In this document: piece after piece, positions 1-8,598 of the stretch
Layout: the number at the start of each line of letters is the position of its first letter
Numbering within the stretch: position 1 is the first letter of the stretch
Origin: an uncultured Chloroflexota bacterium
GTDB taxonomy: Bacteria; Chloroflexota; Dehalococcoidia; CAUJGQ01
Length of the DNA: 64,000 nucleotides
Assembly (NCBI GenBank): GCA_937879875.1
Contig: CALFMN010000021.1
Location: 1 to 64,000, forward strand
Direction: 5' to 3'
Made by a program: the position numbers and the translations under genes
Notes under the pieces: model-generated
Told to the model about the DNA's origin: nothing
Database searches by the model: none
The model's input: only the letters and a program-made list of their open reading frames with translations

Positions 1-298
1 GCTCTCCGCAGCTATTCATAATGACACGATGCTAGATTATTGTATAGGCTCTTAGTGTAGTGGTTCAGGCCAGGTGAGACAGGAACGGGGCACGCCTGCT
101 GCAGGGAACGGGCCGCCGGGGGCGTGGGCACACCTTGACCCTGCCGGCGCGCCCGTTCTCGGCGCACGCCGGCGCTGTCTCACCTCTCCTGACACACGAC
201 AACATTTGACCCGCCGTGCGCCGGAAACCTACGATCGTAACGCTGGCGTGACAAGCGCCAGTTGCGCCGATCCAGCCTTCCACAGGAGACCCGCGTTC
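1..298. other. Leader region of the first gene, no gene seen
   Basis: The first 75 bases are clearly more AT-rich than the rest of the window, so promoter elements for the lipoprotein gene at 299 may lie here, but I cannot pick a convincing -35/-10 pair. The open frame that runs back to base 74 in phase with that gene has no ribosome binding site and encodes an Arg/Pro-rich stretch that looks non-coding. I see no RNA gene. Confidence 0.4.
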
Positions 299-1450
299 GT
301 GCCATCGCTACCGTTCGCCGTTTCTCCGCGCGCCCACCGTCGACCAATCGCAGCGCGGGCTGCCGCTTCTGCCGTACTGCTGCTTCTGCTGAGCCTGCTG
401 GTGGCGGCGTGCAGCGGCGGCAAGGCGAAGGAGAACGTCTCGGCGCAGGCCGTGGATTGCTCGCAGCCCGGCGGCGGGGCGGTGACGAATGCGCCATCCT
501 CCGGCAGCAGCGTGTTGATCACGCGCGATGACTCGCTGTATCTGCGCGATATGAAGACCAACAAAGAGATCAAGCTCTGCACGGCGCCCGAAGGGCTGTT
601 CGTCACCTATCCGGCCTGGTCGCCCGACGGCAGGCAGTACGTCTACGCACTGGACTCACCGTTCATCGGCAACGTGGCCGCGAACTGGGGCAGCGATTTC
701 TACCTCGCGGACGCCAACGGCGGCAACCGCCGGCTGCTGCTCAAGCACGATCAATCCGGCGCCGAGCTCGAGTCGCCCTCCTGGACGCCCGACGGCAAGA
801 CGATCGTTTACTCCTACTTCCTGACGCAGTACGACGCCCAGGGCCAGTATCAGGGCCAGGTCTATGAAGCGCGGTCGATCGACGTCGCTTCCGCCGCGGT
901 CACGAAGCTTATCAGCGACGCCAACAGCACCGCTCTCTGCCGCGACGGCAGCAAGCTGACCTACGTGAACTTCAATCAGACCGACTTCACGTCCTACGGC
1001 ATCTGGGTGGCCGATGCCAATGGCCAGAACGGCAAGGCGATCGTCAACGGCAATACCGGCATGCAGGCGTTCTTCGCGCCGCGCTTCTCGCCTGACTGCA
1101 AGCAGATCATCTTCGCCGCGATCGGCGGCGGCATTCGCAAGATCGATCCGGCGCCGAAGGGCGGCGGCAACCTGCTTACGCGCCTGCTTGGGCCGCTGCT
1201 GCCCGCGGCGGCCGCGGCGCACGGCGCGCCCTGGGACCTCTGGCTGGTGAACGTCGATGGCTCAGGGCTGAAGCGCGTCACCAGTCTGAACGAGGATCTG
1301 CCCTTCCTCGAATGGGCCGCCGACGGTCAGAGCGTGCTGTTTGTCGGCACCAACGGGCTGTACGAGATGTCGCCCGACGGCTCGAACATCAAGAAGATCG
1401 GTCAGGGCGCCGTGCACGGCCAGATTAGCTGGCGGCAGAAGGCAGCTTGA
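299..1450 (+). CDS. TolB/PD40-type beta-propeller lipoprotein
   Basis: A 383-residue exported lipoprotein. The chosen GTG start has an AGGAG box 10 bases upstream (284-288), and it places a basic n-region, a Leu-rich core and the lipobox LVAAC directly at the N terminus; the longer frame to base 74 would bury the signal. After the Cys, blade-like repeats of the form W-(S/T)-P-D-G-(K/R) recur (AWSPDGRQY, SWTPDGKTI and SPDCKQI), as in the PD40/WD40-like propellers of TolB and related periplasmic scaffolds. The protein is probably anchored outside the cytoplasmic membrane for binding. No catalytic residues are recognisable and the ligand is unknown. It is convergent with the next gene across a strong palindrome. 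Confidence 0.8.
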   Translation: MPSLPFAVSPRAHRRPIAARAAASAVLLLLLSLLVAACSGGKAKENVSAQAVDCSQPGGGAVTNAPSSGSSVLITRDDSLYLRDMKTNKEIKLCTAPEGLFVTYPAWSPDGRQYVYALDSPFIGNVAANWGSDFYLADANGGNRRLLLKHDQSGAELESPSWTPDGKTIVYSYFLTQYDAQGQYQGQVYEARSIDVASAAVTKLISDANSTALCRDGSKLTYVNFNQTDFTSYGIWVADANGQNGKAIVNGNTGMQAFFAPRFSPDCKQIIFAAIGGGIRKIDPAPKGGGNLLTRLLGPLLPAAAAAHGAPWDLWLVNVDGSGLKRVTSLNEDLPFLEWAADGQSVLFVGTNGLYEMSPDGSNIKKIGQGAVHGQISWRQKAA

Positions 1451-1471
1451 CGGCGCGGTTGAACGGCGCGA

Positions 1472-1507
1472 ACAAGGGCGGGATCCCGGCCGGGATCCCG
1501 CCCTTGT
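1472..1507. terminator. Perfect 36-nt palindrome, bidirectional terminator
   Basis: An 18+18 perfect inverted repeat begins ACAAGGGCGGGATCCCGG and lies 21 bases after the stop of the lipoprotein gene and 21 bases before the stop of the convergent binding-protein gene. Placement between convergent stops and the very stable stem fit a shared terminator, although no clear U-tract follows on either side. Confidence 0.7.
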
Positions 1508-1528
1508 CGTGTGCTCGCAGCCCCGGTG

Positions 1529-3037
1529 CTACGGGTTGGAGCAGATCGTGTCGCCGAACAGTTGGAAGTTGCCGTCTTCGCCGGCCTTCGCCAGCTTGAA
1601 GCAGGAGAGCGGCCGGCGATTGTCGAAGCTCGTGCTGAAGGTGATGCCCGGTAAGAGCTGCGGAATCGTCCACTTTTGGAATGACTCCGTCGCTTGCATC
1701 AGCGAGTCGCGCGTCGGGTTCACCCCAGCCCGCTTCAGCGTCTCGACGTAGGTCTGCCCGATCATGTAGCCAAAGATCGGGAAGTTCGCCATCTGCACGT
1801 CGGGCGCGTTCTTGGTGATGAAGTCCTTCACTTCGAGCACGGAGGGATCGGTCTCGTTGAACTGGTGGTAGTACAGGTCCGAGATCGCACCGGCCACGTT
1901 CTGCGGACCGCCGGCCACGCCGGTCAGGCTCGGATCCAGCGCCACCGAGTTCAGAATTACCGTGGGCTTCCAGCCCTGGTCCGCGGCGGACTTCAACGCC
2001 AGCCCCGCGAACTTCGGAATCGCGATCAGGATGAAGACTTCGGCGCCCTTGTCCTTGAGGTTCGTGACCTGGCCGCTGACGTCGGACGCCGTGGTCTCGT
2101 AGACCTCTTCGTCGACGATCGGGTTGTCGGCCGTGCCCTTGTCGCCGAGCACCTTGGTGATTCCCTGCAGGTAGCCCTTGCCGTAGTCGTCGTTCTGGTA
2201 GAGGATGCCGATCTTCTTGCCCTTCAGGTTCTGCTGGATGTAGGTGGCGTAGGTCTTGCCTTCGGAGACGTAGTCCGGCTGCCAGCCGATGGCATACGGG
2301 TGGCTCTTCGGATCGGCGCCCCAGGCGGGCGCGCCCGACAGGATCCAGATCTGCGGCACCTTCTGGTCGTTCAGGTAGTCGAACACGGAGGTATTGGTGG
2401 GCGTGCCGAGCAGCGAAGCGATGGCGAAGACCTTGTCCTGCTCGACCAGCTTGTGCACCAGCGGCACCGTGTTCGCCGGGATGTACTGATCGTCGTATAC
2501 CGTGACGTTGATCTTGCGGCCGTAGATGCCGCCCTCGGCGTTGACCTGGGCGAAGCACGCCTGCATCGTCTTGATGATCGGCACGTAGCTGGTGGCCGCG
2601 CCGCTCAGCGGCTGCGTGGTGCCGAGATGAATCTCGGTCGGCGTGATGCCAGTGTCAGACGCCTTGGGCGCGTCGGCGCCGGCGGGCGCTTTCACGCCGT
2701 GGCAGCCCGAGGCGCCGCTCGACCAGTCCGCACTGCCGCCGGGCGGATTGAAGGTCTTGGCGACGGTCTGCACGCCGCCTGCCGCCGGGCTGCCGCTGGT
2801 GCTGGCGGCCGTGGTGCCGGAGGCGGCCGGCGAGGCCGCGGCGGCGCTGGCGCTGGCGGGCGCGGCCGCCCTGGTGGCGCTGGCGGCCGACGCCTGTGTG
2901 GCCGAGGCCGCGCCGGTGTTCGAGGGTTTGTTGCTGCTGCTGTTATTGTTGCTGCTGCTGCAGCTCACGGTGAGCGCGATCAGCGCGCTCAGTCCCGTCA
3001 CAAGCAGCGTGCGACGTAGAGGTAGGGTGGCCAGCAT
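1529..3037 (-). CDS. Branched-chain amino acid-type ABC substrate-binding lipoprotein
   Basis: A 502-residue solute-binding protein of the type 1 periplasmic-binding fold (Peripla_BP_6, LivJ-like). The ATG at 3037 has GGGAGG just upstream and gives MLATLPLRRTLLVTG followed by the lipobox LTVSC; a start at 3118 would add 27 residues ahead of the signal. After the Cys come a long Ser/Asn- and Ala/Ser-rich linker and then the binding domain, with the family hallmarks GVTPTEIHLG-like (here GITPTEIHLGTTQPLSG), YDDQY, VFAIASLLGTPT and GKKIGILYQNDDYGKGYL. It would capture an amino acid, amide or aromatic acid for an ABC importer. No permease or ATPase genes are adjacent, so the partner must lie elsewhere. 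Confidence 0.85.
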   Translation of the reverse strand: MLATLPLRRTLLVTGLSALIALTVSCSSSNNNSSSNKPSNTGAASATQASAASATRAAAPASASAAAASPAASGTTAASTSGSPAAGGVQTVAKTFNPPGGSADWSSGASGCHGVKAPAGADAPKASDTGITPTEIHLGTTQPLSGAATSYVPIIKTMQACFAQVNAEGGIYGRKINVTVYDDQYIPANTVPLVHKLVEQDKVFAIASLLGTPTNTSVFDYLNDQKVPQIWILSGAPAWGADPKSHPYAIGWQPDYVSEGKTYATYIQQNLKGKKIGILYQNDDYGKGYLQGITKVLGDKGTADNPIVDEEVYETTASDVSGQVTNLKDKGAEVFILIAIPKFAGLALKSAADQGWKPTVILNSVALDPSLTGVAGGPQNVAGAISDLYYHQFNETDPSVLEVKDFITKNAPDVQMANFPIFGYMIGQTYVETLKRAGVNPTRDSLMQATESFQKWTIPQLLPGITFSTSFDNRRPLSCFKLAKAGEDGNFQLFGDTICSNP

Positions 3038-3335
3038 ACGTCCTCCCATCCGTACGTTTCGTACGCCCAGCGCACGAGCTTTTGATGACCTGCCCATGGA
3101 ACTCTGATCGGGCAACACCTCCTCATCCCCGCGCGGGTCCGTTGGCAGAATGTTGGAGAAACATTCCGCCGGACACTAATGCGCGCCGCGCCGCTTGTCA
3201 AGACAGTCGTCTGCGGTTGCGGCAGCGTTGCGCTGCATCGGCACCTGTCGGCGTGCGATACTACGGCAACGCCGAATGTCAACCAGCCGGCGTATCGGCA
3301 CTTCGTCCGTGCATGGACCGGCGAGGAGCAGCACG
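3038..3335. other. Divergent intergenic region, no gene seen
   Basis: This 298-base spacer separates the divergent binding-protein gene and the sigma-like operon and must carry both promoters. A GATACT hexamer is visible at about 3257, but I find no -35 box at proper spacing. In-frame extensions of both neighbours cross it without ribosome binding sites. Confidence 0.35.
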
Positions 3336-4013
3336 ATGGCCGCCGCATCGTTGGAAGACCGCGATCTGCGCGAGCGGCTGCTGAACCGCGATCCGGTCGC
3401 CACCGCAGTGCTCTTCGAGCGGTTTGCAGAGCCGGTGGCGCGCAGCGTCGCGCGGCGCGTCGCCCGCTCCTACGCGCCCGATCTCGCACACGACATGGCG
3501 ATCGATGCCATCATCAAGTTGGGCGAGCACCCCGAACGCTACGACCCGGAGCGCGGGAGCTTGCATTCCTTCCTGGTCATGGATGCGGCCGGCGACGCGA
3601 GGAACGCCGCGAAACGCGAAGATCGGCGCCAGCGGAGGCAGACGCCGATCGAGGATGTCGAACTTTTGGCGACTCAGCGGAATATGCGATCAGCCGGGCC
3701 AGAGGAGCTGCTGTTCGGGGATGCCGAGGCGTCGCTGCCGGCGGGCATCAGCCGCCCCGACGCCATGTCGATCATCCACCAGGCCTTTCCCGACGAGCGC
3801 GACCGCAAGGCCCTGCAACTGATGGGCGCTGGCGAGCGGCGCACCGAACTGTTCGCCCGCGTGTTCGGCATCGAGCATCTGGGCGTCGAGGAGCAGCGGC
3901 GCGAGGTCAAGCGCCAGAAAGATCGGATCATGGTCAAAAGGAAGCGGCTGCTTGAGCGGCACGCGCGCCAGAGCGGCGCTCGCATAACGGAGGCGGGCCA
4001 TGCCGGGGAATGA
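3336..4013 (+). CDS. Sigma-70 region 2-like protein, first gene of HerA operon
   Basis: A 225-residue basic protein. The ATG at 3336 follows a GAGGAG box at 3323-3328; the in-frame extension back to 3195 is Arg-rich without a ribosome binding site. Residues about 10-100 resemble sigma-70 region 2: LLNRDPVATAVLFERF, then a helical stretch rich in Arg and Ala, then DMAIDAIIKLGEHPERYDP and GSLHSFLVMDAAGDARN, which is typical of ECF factors that enter with 'D..I...F.R.W..A'. Region 4 is not clear; the C-terminal half (EVKRQKDRIMVKRKRLLERH) is a charged helix. It overlaps the next gene by 14 bases. It could be a promoter-specificity factor for its own operon or a sigma-derived DNA-binding protein. 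Confidence 0.6.
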   Translation: MAAASLEDRDLRERLLNRDPVATAVLFERFAEPVARSVARRVARSYAPDLAHDMAIDAIIKLGEHPERYDPERGSLHSFLVMDAAGDARNAAKREDRRQRRQTPIEDVELLATQRNMRSAGPEELLFGDAEASLPAGISRPDAMSIIHQAFPDERDRKALQLMGAGERRTELFARVFGIEHLGVEEQRREVKRQKDRIMVKRKRLLERHARQSGARITEAGHAGE

Positions 4014-4494
4014 GCGCCAGCGGCCGCCGCACCTGCGCCTCGTGCCCGAGCAAGGCGCCCCGCGCTCCCGCCGAAGCGAGCACGACGCCGAGCGCGAGCG
4101 GCTGCTGCGCCGCGCCGCCGACCGCGCGGCCGAGCGGCCGTTCTACCTGGCGTCGCGCCTGCAACGCTATCGCGAGCTGGAAGGGATCGACGAGGCTGAA
4201 CTGTCGCGGCGATTGCACGCGGCTACGGAGGCGATCTCGCGGCTGGCGCTCTGCCGCGCGCCGGACCCGGCCCACGCCACGTTTCGCCGCGATGTGGTCG
4301 CCGTCGCCGCGCACGCGGGCGTGAGCGCGGACATGCTGATGCAGATCCTGCGCCGGGTGCAGGTGACGGATGCGGTGCGGCGCGTGGCCGAAGCGCCGGA
4401 GCTGCTGGCCGCGCGCGATCGCGTGCTCGACAAAGACGACGCGCCGTATCAGAAGTCGAGTGCGGAAGACACGAGCGAGGACGCGCCATGCTGA
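4000..4494 (+). CDS. Unknown 164-residue protein in HerA operon
   Basis: I do not recognise this family. The protein is Arg/Ala/Glu-rich and predicted mostly helical (LRRAADRAAERPFYLASRL, RYRELEGIDEAELSRRL), with no signal peptide or membrane segment. The stretch LEGIDEAELSRRLHAATEAI resembles a helix-turn-helix-like pairing of helices, but this is weak. It starts at an ATG with GGAGG six bases upstream, overlaps the sigma-like gene by 14 bases and overlaps the peptidase gene by 7. In ImmA/IrrE systems the protease often cleaves a small DNA-binding repressor encoded next door; this protein is the natural candidate partner here, by position only. Confidence 0.55.
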   Translation: MPGNERQRPPHLRLVPEQGAPRSRRSEHDAERERLLRRAADRAAERPFYLASRLQRYRELEGIDEAELSRRLHAATEAISRLALCRAPDPAHATFRRDVVAVAAHAGVSADMLMQILRRVQVTDAVRRVAEAPELLAARDRVLDKDDAPYQKSSAEDTSEDAPC

Positions 4495-5264
4495 GCCTGC
4501 GCGTCGCCCGTGCGGCCGAGGCGTTCTGGCGCGACAATCCGAGCGTGGCCGCGTTTCCGCGCGACATGGCGGCGGCGGTGCCCTGGGCGTTGCCGGTTTG
4601 CATCGTGCAGTTGCCGCGCCTGCGGGCGCCCGTCGTACGCCGCTGGCTGGTGAGCGCCCGCGGCGGCGCCACGCTTGCGGAGACGGTGCCGGGCGACGAC
4701 CGGCCGCTCTGCGGCTGCCTCTCCACCTTCGCTGGCAACGGCTACATCTTCGTCAACAGCAGCGACCCGCCCGACGAGATCCGCTTCACGATCGCGCACG
4801 AGGCCGCGCACTTCATGTGGGATTACGCGGAGCCGCGCGAGCGCTCACGGGCGGTGCTCGGCGACGGCGTGCTCGATCTGTTCGAGGGTATGCGCCGGCC
4901 GCACGCCGATGAACGCGTCGCAGCATTGCTTGCGGAGGTCGATCTGGAGAAGCGCACACGGCTCTTCGCCCGCGATCACGCCGGCGGCAGCCTGTGCGCG
5001 GCCACCGGCGAAGCCGAGCAGGCGGCGGATCGCCTCGCGCTCGAGTTGCTTGCGCCCGCAGAGCATGTGCTCGCGGGCTGGCAGGGCGCTCCGGACCAGC
5101 CGCTCTGGGATTCGCCGGCGGCGGGCCTCGCGGAACGGCTTGAGCGTGTCTACGGCCTGCTGGCTGGTGCTGCCGGCGTCTATGCTCGCCAACTGCTGGC
5201 TGCAGGCGGCGCCCGCTCGTTCGATACATGGCTGGGCGGTCCGGTGAAACGCGGCGTCGAGTAA
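4488..5264 (+). CDS. ImmA/IrrE-family metallopeptidase
   Basis: A 258-residue cytosolic protein with the zincin signature IAHEAAHFMW near residues 103-112 (HExxH, here HEAAH) and a downstream EAEQAADRLALELLAP helix that supplies the third zinc ligand, as in the M78/DUF955 family of ImmA and IrrE. Members of this family cleave transcriptional repressors after DNA damage or phage/element induction. The stretch ahead of the motif (GYIFVNSSDPPDEIRFT) is the usual family lead-in. The gene overlaps its upstream neighbour by 7 bases (start codon inside the preceding stop region), so translational coupling is likely. Substrate is not determined; the 164-residue neighbour or the sigma-like protein are candidates. 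Confidence 0.85.
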   Translation: MLSLRVARAAEAFWRDNPSVAAFPRDMAAAVPWALPVCIVQLPRLRAPVVRRWLVSARGGATLAETVPGDDRPLCGCLSTFAGNGYIFVNSSDPPDEIRFTIAHEAAHFMWDYAEPRERSRAVLGDGVLDLFEGMRRPHADERVAALLAEVDLEKRTRLFARDHAGGSLCAATGEAEQAADRLALELLAPAEHVLAGWQGAPDQPLWDSPAAGLAERLERVYGLLAGAAGVYARQLLAAGGARSFDTWLGGPVKRGVE

Positions 5265-5281
5265 AGCGGCAGGCGATGGTC

Positions 5282-6469
5282 ATGAATGCATCCGAACAAC
5301 CCGAGCCGCGCCCGGCGCCGGCGCGGCGGGTCGCGGCCGGCAGCTTCGAAACGGCGTACGGCGAATCGCTTGCGCGGGCGCTTGATCTCTCCACCTGGGC
5401 GCCGCTGCACCGGCTGGCGGAGATCTACGCGCGCATGGAAGACGAAATTGCCCGCGCCGTCGAGGCCGAGCGCGGCCTGCGCGGCGCCACGCGGGCCGAG
5501 GTTCTGCCGCGGCTGGCCACAAGGCCGGGCGCGCCTGCCGGCGCCGGTCTGCGCCGCGCGACGCCCGCCCAGGTGCACGCCGTCCACGCCGGCGTGCTGT
5601 TTACCGGCCAGGTGGAGGCCTGCGACGGCGCTTCGCTCGCCCACGAAACGCTGCCACTCACGATCGCGCAGATCGGCGTCTGTCTCGTTTCGTATCAGGG
5701 CGACCTCGGCACCTGGGCGCAGCGGCTTTTCCGGCGCGATTTGCGGCTCAGCGGCCAGGCGCCGGTGGAAGAGACACTGGCGGTGCTGGGCGCCCGGCAG
5801 CAGCGCGCCGGACTCGACCGCGCGGCCCAGCGCGACCAGCTCGCCACGCTCGGGCGGCGCGGCATTCAGAGCTACGCCGAGCGGGCGGCGCTGGTCGAGC
5901 AGGCGACGGCGCCCTGGCGCATGGGGCACGGCCAGCCCGCTGCGCTGGAGATCTTGAACGGCAGCGGCTCGATGGAGTTTCTCTCCCGCGGCCTCGATCT
6001 GCTGGAGCGGCTGATCTGCGGGCACAAACGCTTCGTCTTCGTGCCCAGTTCGACGCCCGACCGTCATCTGCTGACGATCGGCGACGCGCTGGCGCCGCTG
6101 GAGTTCGCCATCGTCGATACGATGCGCGAACGCTGGCAGCAGATCGTGGACGGCGGCTACTACGACGCGCCCTACCGCCCGCGCGTTCAGCGCTTCATCG
6201 ACGAGGTTGGGCCGCAGGTCGTGGTCGGCGTCTACCGGGCTGCCGCTCAGGCACCGGCGCGCCTGTTCTACGCACACGTCGAACATGCCGAGCTGGCGGG
6301 CCTGATCGCGCTAGCCGACGGCGCCCTGCAAACGCTCAGCGGCTTCCCCCTGCTGCTGGACGTGGCCGGCCTGATGTGCCGCTCCGCCTTCGGCGCGGCC
6401 ACGTTGCAGTCGCCGGTGGCGGCGGCCTACGCCATGGCCGGCGAGCCCTGGCGCTACGCCCGCGCCTAG
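5282..6469 (+). CDS. NurA-like nuclease-fold protein, partner of HerA ATPase
   Basis: A 395-residue protein immediately upstream of a HerA-type ATPase. The ATG at 5282 has GGCAGG eight bases upstream; another ATG lies at 5276 with poorer spacing. NurA 5'-3' nucleases normally sit beside HerA, and the C terminus here (LSGFPLLLDVAGLMCRSAFG) looks like the NurA C-terminal 'GYP..L..A...A.I.R' block. Motif I of NurA is DGS; the best match here is ILNGSGSMEF near residue 222, with Asn where the metal-binding Asp should be. IGDALAPLEFAIVDTM follows near residue 265. The N-terminal 200 residues are helical and unplaced. It may be a degenerate or regulatory NurA or an unrelated HerA partner; family assignment is context-led. 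Confidence 0.5.
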   Translation: MNASEQPEPRPAPARRVAAGSFETAYGESLARALDLSTWAPLHRLAEIYARMEDEIARAVEAERGLRGATRAEVLPRLATRPGAPAGAGLRRATPAQVHAVHAGVLFTGQVEACDGASLAHETLPLTIAQIGVCLVSYQGDLGTWAQRLFRRDLRLSGQAPVEETLAVLGARQQRAGLDRAAQRDQLATLGRRGIQSYAERAALVEQATAPWRMGHGQPAALEILNGSGSMEFLSRGLDLLERLICGHKRFVFVPSSTPDRHLLTIGDALAPLEFAIVDTMRERWQQIVDGGYYDAPYRPRVQRFIDEVGPQVVVGVYRAAAQAPARLFYAHVEHAELAGLIALADGALQTLSGFPLLLDVAGLMCRSAFGAATLQSPVAAAYAMAGEPWRYARA

Positions 6470-6499
6470 CCGGCCGCACGCGCACACGGAGGAAACCGG

Positions 6500-8347
6500 A
6501 TGCGAAACGACGACCAGGCGCCGAACGAGGCGGCCGTCGCGGCCGAGCTGAGCGACGAGACCACCGACGAGGTCGCGCGGCTGACGGATGAGGCCGGCGG
6601 TCCCTGGACCGAACGGCAGGAGGACCGCGACGCCGTCGGCCGCACGATGTTCGATTTGCCGAACAGCGACGACAACACGATCACCGTGCTGCTGCCGCGC
6701 GACTGCATCGGCCGCGTGCCCTCCCAGTCGCTGGTGCGCCTGCGCAGCCTGGACGATCGGCGCAACTACCTGGCGGTGGTTGTGAAGGGGCCATTCGCCG
6801 AGCCGGACGGGCTGCGCGCCGATGCCCCGGTGATGGTCACGACCTCCGTGCATGGCGCCGTCTTCCTGCCGCGCTACCACGGCCGCGTCCAGGTTGAGAT
6901 CATGGGCGAGGAGCTGGACGACGGCACGCTCGTGCCGCCGCGCTTCCGCCCGCTGCCCAACAGCCGCGTCTACCTGCTGGACCGCGAAGAGACCGAGCGG
7001 GCGCTGCGCATCGCCGGCGACGTGCGGCTCGGCCTTGCCGTCGGCCACGAGGATCTCGAAGTGCGGCTGCCGGCGCGGAGCAAAGCGGTGCTGCCGCGCC
7101 ACCTCGGCATCCTCGGCACGACGGGCGGCGGAAAGTCGACGACGGTGGCCGGGCTGCTCGCCGGCCTGCACGGCGCAGGTGTGGCAACCATCGTCTTCGA
7201 CACCGAGGGTGAATACACGGAGATCGGCGCGCCAAGCGATGATCCCACGATGCTCTCGGCGCTTGCCCGCCGCGCCCTCGAACCGCAAGGCGTGCTGGAG
7301 ACGGTGCTGTATCACCTGATCGAGCGCGAAACGGCGAACCCGGACCATCCACAGCGCCACGCCTTTTCGCTGAGTTTCCCGGCGCTCTCGCCCTACGCGG
7401 TGATGGAGCTGCTGGAACTCACCGACGCGCAGGAGCAGCGCTTTCAGAAGGCCTACGACCTGCTCAAGCGGCTGCTCGAGCGGCTGCATCTTTTTCCGGC
7501 CAACCGCGAGGAAGAGGCGCGGGCGCTCGAGATCGACGAGCTGGAGGAGGGCTGGCCGCAGCTGACGCTGGCGCGTCTGTGCGACGTGGTCGCGATGATC
7601 GCCCGCCGCGTGGACAAGGCGCAGGCGCTGCCGAATCTCTACACGACGTTGCTGCGCGGCGAAGAAGCCCAGAAGTTCCTGGGCGAGCTGATGAGTTCAG
7701 CCGATCTTCCCCAGAACCTCAGCAGTTGGCGTGCGCTGCAGGGCAAGCTCGGCCGCATTCAGCGGCTGAAAATCTTCGACAATCCGCACGGCCGCTCACT
7801 CGACTGCGCCGAGCTGTTGCAGCCCGGCCGCGTCAGCATCATCGACCTGAGCGACACCGACAGCCCGATCGTGCGCAACCTGGCGATCGCGGAGATTCTG
7901 CGCGGCATTCAGCAGGCGCAGGACGCGGCCTACAAGACCGCGACAGACGCGGGTCTGCAGCCGCTGCCGGTCGAGATCTTCATCGAAGAGGCGCACGAGT
8001 TTCTCTCGCGGGAGCGCATCGCGCGCATGCCGAACCTGTTCGCCCAGGTCGCGCGCATCGCCCGGCGCGGACGCAAGCGCTGGCTCGGCCTGGTCTTCGT
8101 GACGCAGTTGCCGCAACACCTGCCGGACGAGGTGGTCGGCCTGCTCAACAACTGGATCCTGCACAAAATTACCGATGTCAACGTCGTCAGCCAGCTACGC
8201 CGGCAGGTGGGCGGCATCGACGACTCCCTCTGGCAGCGACTGCCGTCGCTCGCGCCCGGCCAGGCGATCGTCTCGCTCGGCGGCATGGCGCGGCCGCTGC
8301 TCGTCGCCATTGATCCGGCGCCCTGTCGCCTGCGCATGGTGGACTGA
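6500..8347 (+). CDS. HerA-like ATPase (DUF87/HAS-barrel)
   Basis: A 615-residue RecA-fold motor. An ideal GGAGG box precedes the ATG. Residues about 55-185 form an N-terminal HAS-like barrel (KGPFAEPDGL, HGRVQVEIMG). The Walker A motif GTTGGGKST is at 206-214, followed by VFDTEGEYTEIG. The Walker B motif is IFIEEAHEFLSRE near 492-504, and RIARRGRKRWLGLVFVTQLP supplies the arginine finger and sensor region. The tail LPSLAPGQAIVSLGG matches the C-terminal brace of HerA proteins. HerA is a hexameric DNA translocase that works with NurA in end resection, and HerA relatives are also the motors of several anti-phage systems. Here it closes an operon with a sigma-like gene, an ImmA/IrrE protease and a NurA-like gene. 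Confidence 0.85.
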   Translation: MRNDDQAPNEAAVAAELSDETTDEVARLTDEAGGPWTERQEDRDAVGRTMFDLPNSDDNTITVLLPRDCIGRVPSQSLVRLRSLDDRRNYLAVVVKGPFAEPDGLRADAPVMVTTSVHGAVFLPRYHGRVQVEIMGEELDDGTLVPPRFRPLPNSRVYLLDREETERALRIAGDVRLGLAVGHEDLEVRLPARSKAVLPRHLGILGTTGGGKSTTVAGLLAGLHGAGVATIVFDTEGEYTEIGAPSDDPTMLSALARRALEPQGVLETVLYHLIERETANPDHPQRHAFSLSFPALSPYAVMELLELTDAQEQRFQKAYDLLKRLLERLHLFPANREEEARALEIDELEEGWPQLTLARLCDVVAMIARRVDKAQALPNLYTTLLRGEEAQKFLGELMSSADLPQNLSSWRALQGKLGRIQRLKIFDNPHGRSLDCAELLQPGRVSIIDLSDTDSPIVRNLAIAEILRGIQQAQDAAYKTATDAGLQPLPVEIFIEEAHEFLSRERIARMPNLFAQVARIARRGRKRWLGLVFVTQLPQHLPDEVVGLLNNWILHKITDVNVVSQLRRQVGGIDDSLWQRLPSLAPGQAIVSLGGMARPLLVAIDPAPCRLRMVD

Positions 8348-8357
8348 CCGGGGCGCT

Positions 8358-8519
8358 GGCCCTCACCCCCGTCCCCTCTCCCAATCCTGGGCGAGGGGCG
8401 ATCCCGGGTTGCAGCGTTCCGTCACCGGCACGGTTAACCCGGCGCCTCGCGGATCGCTCTCAACAGGATCGCCCCTTTCCCTCCAGGATTGGGGGAAAGG
8501 GGACGGGGGATTGAGGGCC
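8358..8519. repeat. Family A intergenic repeat, copy A1
   Basis: Bounded by GGCCCTCA and TGAGGGCC. The left hairpin is CCCCTCTCCCAATCC over GGGCGAGGGG. The core pair GGGGCGATCC and GGATCGCCCC flanks a central segment with GTTAACCCGGCGCC, and the right hairpin is CCCCTTTCCCTCC over GGGGGAAAGGGG. It starts 10 bases after the HerA stop. Confidence 0.8.
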
Positions 8520-8598
8520 GACCGCCGTGCGGGTAACTTTGCGCCGCTTTCTGCGACTATCATGCGACGGCGCTGATGCAGGGGAGAGCAAGCCCATC

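Noticed and set aside
1425..2558. A long minus-strand frame overlapping the solute-binding protein gene
   Set aside because: It is a different phase of the same strand, with Arg/Gly-rich composition and no motifs, while the binding-protein frame has a lipobox and clear domains.
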